Shown: one piece after another, positions 25,343 through 33,426 of the stretch | Layout of the letters: each line of letters opens with the position of its first letter | Position numbering within the stretch: position 1 is the stretch's first letter | Assembly: GCA_017936265.1 (NCBI GenBank) | Contig: JAGBFX010000025.1 | Coordinates: 1 to 33,426 of the forward strand | Origin: Bacteroidaceae bacterium | GTDB lineage: Bacteria; Bacteroidota; Bacteroidia; Bacteroidales; Bacteroidaceae | Length of the DNA: 33,426 nt | Reading direction: 5' to 3' | Made by a program: the position numbers and the translations under genes | The notes under the pieces: generated by a model | Seen by the model: the letters and a program-made list of their open reading frames with translations, nothing else | What the model was told of the DNA's origin: nothing | Databases searched by the model: none

Positions 25343-27142
25343 ATGAACAAGAAACATATTTTGCTTGCAGGCGCACTTTTCTTCGCCTCAACAGCAATGC
25401 AATCGTGCCTTGACTACGATGACCCGGGAGATGAGGCCAACCTTAACACGATTCAGACAGAGACCACTGTACACGTGGGTAATGTCGACAGTATTCCATA
25501 CTGGAACGAGCCTATCCAGGAAAATGTACAGGCAGCCATCGACACCCTGCAGGGCAAGTATAAATATTTCGGGCAGTGTCTGAGCGGCATCTACATGATG
25601 CGTGGCGGCAAAGAGGGACAGATGCCAGGCGACCATGCATACCAGCGCCAGTATAGCCTCGGTCCCGACCTCTATGCACAATATTTTACCGTGCCTCACA
25701 AGGACTTCATGTACGGCACCCTGACATCTACATATAATGTATCGGCAGAGTTCAACGGTGGTCCTCTTGGAGCATACACAATGGCAAAGAACGCGTTCAT
25801 GCCAATGCTTAACCACCCGCTCATCGACACTCTTCCCGAGATTAAGGCTATAGGCTTGCTCTACTACTGCCTCATAGCACAGGAGCAGGCTGACCTTTCA
25901 GGACCTTACACATACCTTGAAGACAAGAAGAACTCACAGGAGCCAGAGGAGTACAACGATGTAAGGACAATCTACTACGGCATCGTAGAGAACATTGATA
26001 CCATTGTTGCCTGCCTCAATCACTTTGAGACACGTCCCGATTGGTACAAGGAGCAGATTCAGGGCATAATTGCTGAGAGTTTCACTACCGGTTACAACCT
26101 GCTGGCTGGCGACATGAGCCTCAATTCATACATCAAGTTCGCCAACTCATTGAAGCTGCGCATGGCTATACATATTGCAAAGGTAGAGCCTGAGACAGCC
26201 AAGAAGTGGGCCGAGGAGGCTGTGGCCGGCGGTGTAATTGAAGGAGTCTATGACCAGCATGGCGTATTCCCAATGATAAACAGTTTCACTCACCCTATTG
26301 CCAACATTGCCAACGGTTGGGGAGACCTTCGTATGTGCGCATCATTCGAGAGCCTGCTCATAAGCCTTGACCACCCGTACGCGAAATACCTGTTCCTGCC
26401 AAACAGCAATGACATTCCAAACGAAAAGGCTGGAACAACATTGCCTGCAGGCTCACGCATCTGCGGTATCCGCGCAGGCACACTTGTCGGCGACGGACAG
26501 ACGTATGCACTAAACAAGCGTCAGGCTTATTCTACAATAAGCACCGAAGTTCTCGCGAGCAAGCGTTGTCCAATATATTTCATAAAATGGGCTGAGGTTG
26601 ACTTCCTGCGTGCCGAGGGCGTACTCCGTGGCTGGAACATGGGCGGCACCGCAGAAGAGTTCTATAATCGCGGTATCCAGAACGCATACATTGAGGATCC
26701 GTTGTCCGGTTCACAGTACACCGGTTATGTAAATGCTTACAAGCAGCGCGAGGAGCCGGTTGAGTACATCCAGGAAGACCCAATGGGCGACGGCGAGCCT
26801 TGGCCAAGCGTTACAAAGATAGGTGTAAAGTGGAACGAGAATGATGACAACGAGACAAAACTTGAGAAAATCATTACCCAAAAATACATCGCCCTTTTCC
26901 CGCTCTCAACAGAGGCTTGGACTGAGATGCGCCGTACTGGATATCCCAAGATGTTCGCGGTGCTTAATGCAGACGACGGTGACGGTTCAATAGAGCAGGG
27001 CGACATTATACGCCGTATTCCTTGGGTTCCCACAGACCCCGTTGCAGCAAGCATGGTAGAGGCAAGCGGTGTTCCCGCGCTCGGCGGTCCCGATGAGCAG
27101 GCAACACGCCTGTGGTGGGATGTTGACGCACCAAACATCTGA
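25343..27142 (+). CDS. SusD/RagB-family surface glycan-binding lipoprotein
   Basis: The 599-residue protein has a lipoprotein signal with Cys22 (AMQSC) followed by an acidic stretch (LDYDDPGDE), a pattern known to direct Bacteroidota lipoproteins to the cell surface. The body is helix-rich with the SusD-like pattern: 'KAIGLLYYCLIAQEQADLSG', 'YGIVENIDTIVACLNHF', 'SLNSYIKFANSLKLRMAIHI' and the late 'QKYIALFPLSTEAWTEMRRTG', which is strongly typical. It resembles the SusD-like lipoprotein subgroup rather than the classical starch-binding SusD. It forms the lid of the SusC transporter encoded 46 bases upstream. A terminator follows, so the GH85 gene is probably transcribed separately. Confidence 0.94.
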   Translation: MNKKHILLAGALFFASTAMQSCLDYDDPGDEANLNTIQTETTVHVGNVDSIPYWNEPIQENVQAAIDTLQGKYKYFGQCLSGIYMMRGGKEGQMPGDHAYQRQYSLGPDLYAQYFTVPHKDFMYGTLTSTYNVSAEFNGGPLGAYTMAKNAFMPMLNHPLIDTLPEIKAIGLLYYCLIAQEQADLSGPYTYLEDKKNSQEPEEYNDVRTIYYGIVENIDTIVACLNHFETRPDWYKEQIQGIIAESFTTGYNLLAGDMSLNSYIKFANSLKLRMAIHIAKVEPETAKKWAEEAVAGGVIEGVYDQHGVFPMINSFTHPIANIANGWGDLRMCASFESLLISLDHPYAKYLFLPNSNDIPNEKAGTTLPAGSRICGIRAGTLVGDGQTYALNKRQAYSTISTEVLASKRCPIYFIKWAEVDFLRAEGVLRGWNMGGTAEEFYNRGIQNAYIEDPLSGSQYTGYVNAYKQREEPVEYIQEDPMGDGEPWPSVTKIGVKWNENDDNETKLEKIITQKYIALFPLSTEAWTEMRRTGYPKMFAVLNADDGDGSIEQGDIIRRIPWVPTDPVAASMVEASGVPALGGPDEQATRLWWDVDAPNI

Positions 27143-27155
27143 TAGTCCCTAAGAT

Positions 27156-27195
27156 AAAAAGAAGAATCCCTGCTACGGTGGGGATTCTTCTTTTT
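27156..27195 (+). terminator. terminator after the SusD gene
   Basis: AAAAAGAAGAATCCC pairs with GGGATTCTTCTTTTT across a 10-base loop, ending in a T-run, 13 bases after the SusD stop. This is a classic intrinsic terminator and could also work for the opposite strand. Confidence 0.8.
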
Positions 27196-27288
27196 TGCAC
27201 CAAACGAATACAACATATCCTATATAAAGAACCTTGTTAAAATATAAGAAAAATATCCGATTATAACTGTTTTTCCCAATAAAAAAGC

Positions 27289-27296
27289 TATATTTG
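27289..27296 (+). promoter_or_regulatory. putative -7 element of the GH85 gene
   Basis: TATATTTG fits TAnnTTTG. No good -33 element is seen 19-21 bases upstream. If used, it gives a leader of about 160 nt, which is AT-rich. Confidence 0.4.
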
Positions 27297-27460
27297 CTTT
27301 GAGATATATTGCATAGATTGACAACAAGATAACACATTGCAAGTACATTGATTGCCGTATTGAAATTTTAACAGCAAATATTTTATGCAGCATACATTTT
27401 TTCACAAGAATTGACATTGAGATAATCATTTTATACTAACCATTTAACAAAAAAAAATCC

Positions 27461-30400
27461 ATGAAGAAGATTTACTTTATGCTCATCAGCTTCCTATGCT
27501 TGGCATTCTCGGCACAGGCAGCAGTTGTGACAGACCTGTCACAGTTGAGCAATGACAAACTTTATACAATCCGTTCGGAGCGTGCGTTCCTGCTGTACAG
27601 CGCAAACGTAACAAAACTTGCTTCAAGCAACGGTAAGGCCGTGGGTACGGTTGCACGCAACCCGCAGGACCCGAACCAGCAGTTCAAAATTGAGAACAAG
27701 AATGGTACCTACTACCTCTACAGCGTAGGTGCACAGAAGTATGTAATCGGTCAGGGAACATTCAATGAAAACGCATTATCTGCTTTGACAATTACAAATT
27801 CCGGAAACTCAACCTATCCCTGGAAACTTGGCCTTGGAACTCTTTACTTGAACTCTCAAGAGGCCAACCAGACAAACGAAGGACTTGTTATTGACAGCTG
27901 GTCAAAGACTGACGCCGGTAACAGTTATATAATTGAAGAGGTTACTGATGATGCAGAAGGCGAGGGCGGTAGCTCAAGCGAGGAGGTCTATGATTTCAGT
28001 GGCTGGGGTGTTGAATCTATGCTTGAGCTCTTCTACAATGCACTCCAGAATGGTCGCAACTACCCCACAATGGAGGAGTTCGCTGCCGCAGGTATCCAGG
28101 CTTCAGACCTTGCATTTGTGCGTTCACATGTTCGCCGTGCAAATATCATGAGCCGTGCTGACCGTCTGAGAACTGAGACATACCAGGGTCGCAACCTCTT
28201 CCTCAACATCCCAATGGACTATGGTAAGGACGGTGCTGTAGGCCACCCCGAGGCAAAGTTCAATGCCGACGTATTCTCTATGTGGCAGTATACCAACCTC
28301 TTCGGTTCATGGAACCACGGTTTCTTTCAGGCTCCTGGCTCATGGGTTGACGCAGCACACCGCAACGGTACAGATATCATGAGCGGTATCGCATTCTTCG
28401 AGAGCTGGACCGGTGACGGTGACAAGGTATTCAGCGCAATGATTACAAAGAAAGATAGCGACGGTTCTTACAGATATGTAAAACCACTCATCAACATCCT
28501 AATGTTCTTTGGTGCCGACGGTATCAACTACAACTGGGAGGACAACAGCTGGGGCAATGCCGACATCGTAGCATTTCACAAGGCTCTTTGGAAAGAGGCA
28601 GAGAGAGTAGGTTTTGACAACTACCACAGCGCTATCTATACAAGCACATCAGAGCTTACCAGCGGTTCTGCTGCTATCGACGCTCTTTATGGCACAACAG
28701 CAAACGGAAGGACACACGACCTTATGCTCAACTACCAGGGTAATGACATAGCTTACAACCTCGGTTTAACATACGAAGCTGTAGCTGCTGCAAACGGCGG
28801 CACTGCAGATGATATGTATGCCGGTGTATGGATGGCAAGCATGGACCGTCGCTGGACAAACCTTGAAGGCAACAAAACCGGTATCTGTCTTTGGGGCGAG
28901 CACGACCAGAGCCGCTTCTACAGCTTCAACGCCGGTGACGGTGTATATGACATCCAGGGCAACTATCAGAGACTGCTTGAACGTGCAATGTCAGGTGGTA
29001 ACCGCAACCCGGCAACACTTCCTGCACTCAGCAACACAGGCAACAACTGGGTAGCAGAGAACGGTAAGCTTCCTTTGCAGACTTTTGCAGGTATAGCACA
29101 CTGGATTCCGGAACGCTCTGCAATTCAGGGCAATCTCCCATTCGGCACACACTTCACATTGGGTAACGGCGACCGCTACTACTTCAAGGGCAAGATGGCT
29201 CATAAGAGCCAGTGGTACAACATGGGTGCTCAGGACATTGTTCCTACATACCGTTGGTTGCGCTACCAGAGCAATACAACAACCGTTACCGAGGATATTG
29301 ACGTGAACTACACACACCTTGACGCTTACACAGGCGGTTCATGTATTGAACTTACCGGTGCAGCGACATCTACCGGCACTGACATTATCCTCTACAAGAC
29401 ATCACTCAAGGCCGGCAGCGGCGCATATGCAAAGGTTGCCGTAAAGACATTGAAGGATGTGCAGGCAACTAATCTCTATCTCATTATCAAGAAGAGCGGC
29501 AATGAAGCATGGCAGGAGTATGCAGTAGGCAATGTAACAGGCAAGGCATGGGAAGAGAAGAGGTTTGACCTTACCGGCATTGCAGAGGGTGACGTTATCG
29601 AGCGTATCGGCTTGCGCGTAAAGGGCAACAACGATGATTACCAACTCTATGTAGGAAAACTTGAAATCAATGATGAAAACAGAGTAGACCCTGCCAACGT
29701 AAAGGATCTTGTTGCAGAGGTCAAGAACGAGACAAAGAGCTCAATGAACCTCAAACTCCACTGGAGCGTTAATGCTGAAGCAAAGACACGTGCTGACTGG
29801 GGTCTGGTTTACAACGACGAGGCAAACATCAGCCACTTCGAGATTATGTACAAGAATGGCGAGGATGGCAAGGTTGCGCAGGTCGGTACAACATCACAGT
29901 GGGCAACATTTGTCGGCAACATTGAGTTTGCAAGTGTAAATGATGTACCATTCATTGGTGTACGTTCTGTTTCAACAGACCTCAAGACCTACTCTCCAAT
30001 TGTTTGGGTAGAGATTCCACGCGGCAACCAGGCCGACCTGCCCGAGAAGGTCGAGGAGGACACATACGGTGTAAGCCAGATTGACCCGGCTTCAAGCGGT
30101 ATTGAAAATGCACGTACACAGCGTTATGTTGAGAAGGTTACAACAACTGGTGCGGCACAGGATCTTGACTACACAGCAAGGGGCCCGGTTGCAGACGGCA
30201 CACAGTATGCCGATGCGCGTGAGCACGTCCTCAAGATTGAGCAAGGACAGCAGATTACAATGACAATTAAGGGCGCAGACTATGACGACGGTCTCAAGTG
30301 GTGTTTCGCCGGTGGCTGGCTCGACCTCAACGGTAGCGGCGACTTCGATCACCCGCTGCCTGTAGAGAGAACAGCATCGGAAATAGCAAAGGGTACAACA

Positions 30401-30928
30401 GAGGTTGACCCTGAAGGCGAGCGTATATTCTTCGTAGGTACACACGAGGCTGCCACACCTGCAATTCAGGACCCGGGTATCACATTCACATTTAATGTAC
30501 CTACAGATGCTACTCCTGGCGACAGCCGCTTGCGTATTGTATTCTCTGACGCTTGGTTTGCAGGCCAGTTCAACCCAACAGGCTTGACAAACAAGGGCTT
30601 TACAATTGACTTCGGTGTACAGATTACAGGTAACAACCCGGGCCGTGCAGCAGTTGACACACGTGACCAGGGCGTTGCTGATGAGCCTGAGTGCCTTGAG
30701 GGCAACACATCAGTTGAGGATGTTGTAGCCGGAGAGGTTTCTACAGCCGAGGGCGTTGACGGTGCTATCGTTATCAACAATGCCGACAAGGCATGGATCT
30801 ACACTGCTGACGGCAAGCTCGTCGAGTTCGTGAAGAACCCGGCACAGGTTGCAGTTGCCGAGGGCGTTTACCTCGTCAAGATGCAGAACGGCAATGTAAT
30901 CCGCTCTGCCAAGGTGGCTGTAAAGTAA
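27461..30928 (+). CDS. secreted GH85 endo-beta-N-acetylglucosaminidase, multidomain
   Basis: This 1155-residue enzyme likely cleaves N-glycans between the two core GlcNAc residues. A signal peptide (1 to about 20, ending AQA) is followed by a ricin-like beta-trefoil or similar binding domain (about 25-165), an acidic linker, and the GH85 catalytic domain (about 177-620). That domain carries 'WQYTNLFGSWNHG', 'WVDAAHRNGTDIMSG' and the N-x-E motif N358-W-E360 in GADGINYNWED, where N and E assist catalysis in this family. Then come a galactose-binding-like module (about 625-740), an FnIII-like module (about 742-845), a GEVED-like domain (about 885-1065, 'GWLDLNGSGDFD') and a C-terminal region like type IX secretion sorting domains (about 1085-1155, 'YTADGKLV' to 'GVYLVKMQNG'). 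It lies next to SusCD and has its own terminator. Confidence 0.92.
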   Translation: MKKIYFMLISFLCLAFSAQAAVVTDLSQLSNDKLYTIRSERAFLLYSANVTKLASSNGKAVGTVARNPQDPNQQFKIENKNGTYYLYSVGAQKYVIGQGTFNENALSALTITNSGNSTYPWKLGLGTLYLNSQEANQTNEGLVIDSWSKTDAGNSYIIEEVTDDAEGEGGSSSEEVYDFSGWGVESMLELFYNALQNGRNYPTMEEFAAAGIQASDLAFVRSHVRRANIMSRADRLRTETYQGRNLFLNIPMDYGKDGAVGHPEAKFNADVFSMWQYTNLFGSWNHGFFQAPGSWVDAAHRNGTDIMSGIAFFESWTGDGDKVFSAMITKKDSDGSYRYVKPLINILMFFGADGINYNWEDNSWGNADIVAFHKALWKEAERVGFDNYHSAIYTSTSELTSGSAAIDALYGTTANGRTHDLMLNYQGNDIAYNLGLTYEAVAAANGGTADDMYAGVWMASMDRRWTNLEGNKTGICLWGEHDQSRFYSFNAGDGVYDIQGNYQRLLERAMSGGNRNPATLPALSNTGNNWVAENGKLPLQTFAGIAHWIPERSAIQGNLPFGTHFTLGNGDRYYFKGKMAHKSQWYNMGAQDIVPTYRWLRYQSNTTTVTEDIDVNYTHLDAYTGGSCIELTGAATSTGTDIILYKTSLKAGSGAYAKVAVKTLKDVQATNLYLIIKKSGNEAWQEYAVGNVTGKAWEEKRFDLTGIAEGDVIERIGLRVKGNNDDYQLYVGKLEINDENRVDPANVKDLVAEVKNETKSSMNLKLHWSVNAEAKTRADWGLVYNDEANISHFEIMYKNGEDGKVAQVGTTSQWATFVGNIEFASVNDVPFIGVRSVSTDLKTYSPIVWVEIPRGNQADLPEKVEEDTYGVSQIDPASSGIENARTQRYVEKVTTTGAAQDLDYTARGPVADGTQYADAREHVLKIEQGQQITMTIKGADYDDGLKWCFAGGWLDLNGSGDFDHPLPVERTASEIAKGTTEVDPEGERIFFVGTHEAATPAIQDPGITFTFNVPTDATPGDSRLRIVFSDAWFAGQFNPTGLTNKGFTIDFGVQITGNNPGRAAVDTRDQGVADEPECLEGNTSVEDVVAGEVSTAEGVDGAIVINNADKAWIYTADGKLVEFVKNPAQVAVAEGVYLVKMQNGNVIRSAKVAVK

Positions 30929-30942
30929 TTTAAATCCTTCAT

Positions 30943-30983
30943 AAATACAAAGGCGGTGACCCCAAGTCACCGCCTTTGTATTT
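30943..30983 (+). terminator. terminator after the GH85 gene
   Basis: AAATACAAAGGCGGTGAC and GTCACCGCCTTTGTATTT form an exact 18-bp stem with a CCCAA loop, starting 14 bases after the stop codon. It is a strong hairpin, with T-rich sequence in the right arm. Confidence 0.8.
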
Positions 30984-31086
30984 GAGTGAATTAGAGGCCA
31001 GCTCCTTTATTTTGAAGTCCGTGCATTCCTGTTCTCTGTACTCTGTTATCTGTACTCTACGCCACAGCTCTCCAAGTAGCACCACT

Positions 31087-31117
31087 TTTGTTTGCTCCGT
31101 ATTTTTCAGTACCTTTG
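31087..31117 (+). promoter_or_regulatory. promoter of the NhaC-type antiporter gene
   Basis: TTTG (31087-31090) and TACCTTTG (31110-31117) are 19 bases apart, an excellent -33/-7 pair. The leader before the ATG at 31147 is about 25 nt. Confidence 0.75.
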
Positions 31118-31146
31118 TACGCGTAAAATAAAAGCGCGTCATAACC

Positions 31147-32436
31147 ATGCAGAAAATAAAGACACTCCGCGGGCTGTATGCCCTATCCCCGATAATGGTG
31201 CTGCTCACCGTATATCTTGCCGGGTCAATAATTGCAGGCGACTTCTACCGCATACCGATAGCCGTAGCATTCATTGCCGCTGCTGTATATGCAGTCATCA
31301 TAACAAAGGGCAGCAGCCTCAACGAGCGCATAGACAATTTCTCACGGGGCGCAGCCAACACGCGCATAATGTACATGGTGTGGATTTTCGTGCTTGCGGG
31401 AGCATTCGCGAAGACGACAGAAGCAATGGGAGCCATTGACGCGACAGTGGTGCTTGCGCGAAACGCTATCCCCGCCAGCTATCTACCTGCGGGAATATTC
31501 ATTGCAGGCTGTTTCGTGTCGCTGTCGATAGGCACATCGGTGGGAACCATCGTGGCGCTGACACCTGTCGTCACTACCCTTGCCGCACAGATCGGTTGCG
31601 ATGTCGCATGGATGGTGGCAATAGTTGTGGGCGGAGCATTCTTCGGCGACAACCTCTCATTCATATCGGACACGACCATCGCAGCCACACAGACACAGGG
31701 CTGTTCAATGCGCAGCAAATTCTACACGAACATTCTGCTTGTGGCACCTGCAGCTATCATAACACTGCTCATATACGCATTCAGCGGGAACAGCATATCA
31801 TCGGTCGAGGCACCGGCCATGACCTTCAACGAGGTACTCAAGTGCCTGCCATACGTGATAGTCATCATCGTTGCATTGTTGGGAGTGAATGTGCTCACCG
31901 TTCTTCTACTTGGCATAGTGTCGGCCGCCATACTGGGATTCGCCTACGGCAGTTTCAACGGGATAGAGTTCTGTACATACATCGGCAACGGAGTGATGGG
32001 TATGGGCGAACTGATTATCGTTACGATGCTTGCAGGAGGAGTGCTTGAAATGGTGCGCCTGAACGGCGGCATAGACTACCTGATACAGGTTGTGACAGCA
32101 AGAATCAACTCCAAGAGAGGTGCCGAATTTGCCATTACCGGGCTCACAGCGCTGGCAAACGTATGTACCGCGAACAACACCATTGCCATACTATCGGTCG
32201 GTGACATATCGCGAGACATAGCAAAGCAATACAAGATTTCGCCACGCCGCTCGGCAAGCCTCATGGACACGGCATCGTGCTTTGTACAGGGAGTCATTCC
32301 CTATGGTGCGCAACTGCTCATGGCATCGGGTCTGGCACTGGTATCGCCTGTGGCAATAATCCCCTACCTGTACTACCCTATGTGCGTGGGGGCTGCAGTT
32401 GTGATTTCTATTATGATAAAGAGAGAGAAAAGATAA
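31147..32436 (+). CDS. Na+/H+ antiporter, NhaC family
   Basis: This 429-residue inner-membrane protein has about 10-12 hydrophobic segments. Its hallmark is 'GGAFFGDNLSFISDTTIAAT' (about residues 161-180), the conserved half-helix region of NhaC-type exchangers, with a related second-half segment 'GLTALANVCTANNTIAILSVG' near 333-353. The family exchanges Na+ for H+, and some members exchange other small organic ions. The start MQKIKTLRG puts a short basic end before TM1. It is a single-gene unit with its own promoter, unrelated to the preceding glycan locus. Substrate specificity is unknown, so no gene symbol is given. Confidence 0.9.
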   Translation: MQKIKTLRGLYALSPIMVLLTVYLAGSIIAGDFYRIPIAVAFIAAAVYAVIITKGSSLNERIDNFSRGAANTRIMYMVWIFVLAGAFAKTTEAMGAIDATVVLARNAIPASYLPAGIFIAGCFVSLSIGTSVGTIVALTPVVTTLAAQIGCDVAWMVAIVVGGAFFGDNLSFISDTTIAATQTQGCSMRSKFYTNILLVAPAAIITLLIYAFSGNSISSVEAPAMTFNEVLKCLPYVIVIIVALLGVNVLTVLLLGIVSAAILGFAYGSFNGIEFCTYIGNGVMGMGELIIVTMLAGGVLEMVRLNGGIDYLIQVVTARINSKRGAEFAITGLTALANVCTANNTIAILSVGDISRDIAKQYKISPRRSASLMDTASCFVQGVIPYGAQLLMASGLALVSPVAIIPYLYYPMCVGAAVVISIMIKREKR

Positions 32437-32564
32437 GCACCCCCTTAATACTACAAAGGCAAAAAAGGCGAAAAGGGCTACAAAGGCCTATTGCAGCCGA
32501 CGTTGTCCAAACTTCAATCAAAGCCTTTAGTCTCATCTAGTATCCCTTAATCCCCTTAACAAAA

Positions 32565-32598
32565 AAAAGCGAGGTTTTCATTCGAAAACCTCGCTTTT
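32565..32598 (-). terminator. terminator of rpsO
   Basis: AAAAGCGAGGTTTTC and GAAAACCTCGCTTTT form a 15-bp stem with a 4-base loop. On the minus strand it is followed by a run of eight T's, counting those in the stem end, directly downstream of rpsO. It may also stop transcripts arriving from the antiporter gene. Confidence 0.8.
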
Positions 32599-32616
32599 AA
32601 GTATTCTTGGCGCAGA

Positions 32617-32886
32617 TTATCTACGCAAGCCAAGCTTAGCGACAATCGCACGGTAACGGTTGATATCACGGTCCTTAAGGTAGTTAAGGAGTGAACGACG
32701 CTTACCAACGAGCATTGTCAAAGCTCTCTGTGTGCTATAATCTTTACGGTTCTTCTTGAGGTGCTCCGTCAAGTGGGCAATACGGTATGAGAACAAAGCA
32801 ATCTGGCTCTCTGCTGAACCAGTATCAGTGTTAGACGTTCCGTATGTGCCAAAGATCTCTTTCTTTTTCTCTGAATCCAAATACAT
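32617..32886 (-). CDS. rpsO: 30S ribosomal protein S15
   Basis: The 89-residue length and sequence match S15, which binds 16S rRNA in the platform of the 30S subunit. Landmarks are 'GTSNTDTGSAESQIALFSYR' (T/G-rich segment before helix 2), HLKKNRKDYSTQRAL, the rRNA-binding 'LVGKRRSLLNYLKDRD' and the ending RYRAIVAKLGLRR. The start MYLDSEKKKE is usual for this phylum. It is a single-gene unit with a promoter about 90 bases upstream and a terminator just after. In other bacteria S15 represses its own translation through its leader; whether this happens here is not visible from sequence. Confidence 0.98.
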   Translation of the reverse strand: MYLDSEKKKEIFGTYGTSNTDTGSAESQIALFSYRIAHLTEHLKKNRKDYSTQRALTMLVGKRRSLLNYLKDRDINRYRAIVAKLGLRR

Positions 32887-32972
32887 GATTTCGATGTTTT
32901 AAGTTGTTAAAAAATAAATTCTTTGACCGACAAATGAATGCACCGGAGCGCACTATGTTGCCAACGCGGATG

Positions 32973-33002
32973 CAAAGATACAACCTTTTTTCTTAACGGC
33001 AA
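32973..33002 (-). promoter_or_regulatory. promoter of rpsO
   Basis: On the minus strand TTG (33000-33002) is followed after 19 bases by TATCTTTG (32973-32980), a good -33/-7 pair. The leader to the rpsO ATG is about 80 nt. Confidence 0.7.
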
Positions 33003-33110
33003 TCACTTTTCCGTTTTTTTTTGAAGAAAGAGGGAAAGCAACATGCAATAATGAAGGTATAAGGAACTATTTTTATATGTAAAGATTAGAGAATTGTTAC
33101 GTTTTTGTTG

Positions 33111-33118
33111 TACCTTTG
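33111..33118 (+). promoter_or_regulatory. -7 promoter element of typA
   Basis: TACCTTTG matches the consensus exactly. No good -33 TTG sits at the standard distance (the nearest TTG is 14 bases away). The leader to the typA start is about 58 nt and contains an 8-bp hairpin (33126-33147). Confidence 0.55.
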
Positions 33119-33181
33119 TCAAATGGATATGCCTATTGGGGCATATCAGTTTTGGACACTAAAGAAAACAGTTTACGACAT

Positions 33182-33426
33182 ATGCAGAACATACGCAACA
33201 TTGCTATAATCGCCCACGTTGACCATGGAAAGACTACCCTCGTAGACAAGCTTATGCTTGCAGGCAACCTGCTAAAGGAGCAGGATAATGACAAGCTCAC
33301 GCTCGACAATAATGAGCTTGAGCGCGAGAGAGGCATAACCATTCTGTCGAAGAACGTGTCAATACAGTACAAGGATACAAAAATCAACATCATTGACACT
33401 CCGGGTCACAGCGACTTCGGAGGCGA
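33182..33426 (+). CDS. typA: ribosome-associated GTPase TypA/BipA, N-terminal part
   Basis: The first 81 codons are present and the gene runs off the window. The GTPase motifs are clear: P-loop [10 protein letters not shown] (G1), RERGITI (G2), and [11 protein letters not shown] (G3). The opening [20 protein letters not shown] and the spacing '[16 protein letters not shown]' are specific for TypA/BipA rather than LepA, EF-G or peptide-chain release factor 3. TypA acts on the ribosome in stress and cold adaptation and in large-subunit assembly. The ATG at 33182 was chosen because it directly precedes the conserved N-terminus. It is divergent from rpsO. Confidence 0.95.
   Translation, partial: MQNIRNIAIIAHVDHGKTTLVDKLMLAGNLLKEQDNDKLTLDNNELERERGITILSKNVSIQYKDTKINIIDTPGHSDFGG

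Noticed and set aside
31035-31058. TCTGTACTCT repeated twice with a 14-base period upstream of the antiporter gene
   Set aside because: Only two short copies and no link to the promoter at 31087-31117; probably chance or slippage.
33133-33399. 88-codon minus-strand frame overlapping the start of typA
   Set aside because: Ser/Leu-rich antisense of typA, whose GTPase motifs fix the coding strand.
1-33426. CRISPR arrays, tRNA or rRNA genes, insertion sequences, prophage genes
   Set aside because: Looked for across the window; no repeat-spacer pattern, cloverleaf-like tRNA, transposase or phage protein was recognised.

Overview
The window looks like a chromosomal segment of a gut-type member of the Bacteroidales (Bacteroidota). 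Three things support this: SusC/SusD genes, Bacteroidota-style promoters (an exact TAnnTTTG -7 element, often with TTG/TTTG about 19-20 bp upstream) in front of many genes, and A-rich ribosome-binding regions with few Shine-Dalgarno motifs. The genus cannot be fixed from the sequence alone. No tRNA, rRNA, CRISPR array, transposase or prophage was seen.

Layout. (1) 1-3963: a divergent pair, an unknown lipoprotein (-) and a CCA-adding-type tRNA nucleotidyltransferase (+), then an orphan TolC-type outer-membrane channel. (2) 3964-6553: an AT-richer accessory stretch with a possibly frameshifted small lipoprotein, a secreted DUF4419 protein, a repeat-rich intergenic region, a 97-residue secreted protein and a wrecked Sel1-repeat gene. 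(3) 6592-10111: minus-strand housekeeping genes reading efp, GT2 glycosyltransferase, radC, SufT-like (DUF59), lpxH. (4) 10360-15797: a complete tripartite RND efflux operon (adaptor, permease, TolC). (5) 15914-18400: a separately promoted TonB-dependent receptor. (6) 18585-21446: korAB, a 2-oxoacid:ferredoxin oxidoreductase, closed by a perfect 42-nt palindrome. (7) 21781-30928: a small polysaccharide-utilisation-type locus of SusC, SusD lipoprotein and a secreted multidomain GH85 endo-beta-N-acetylglucosaminidase. (8) 31147-33426: an NhaC-type Na+/H+ antiporter, rpsO (-), and the first 81 codons of the GTPase gene typA, cut by the window end.

How the genes work together. The clearest unit is SusC-SusD-GH85. 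By family knowledge, the GH85 enzyme would cut N-glycans inside the chitobiose core of host or dietary glycoproteins, and SusCD would import the released glycan; no regulator or further trimming glycosidase lies in the window. The RND operon would export toxic compounds, korAB supplies anaerobic 2-oxoacid/ferredoxin metabolism, and lpxH serves lipid A synthesis. The least explained part is the DUF4419/small secreted protein stretch between the orphan TolC and lpxH.
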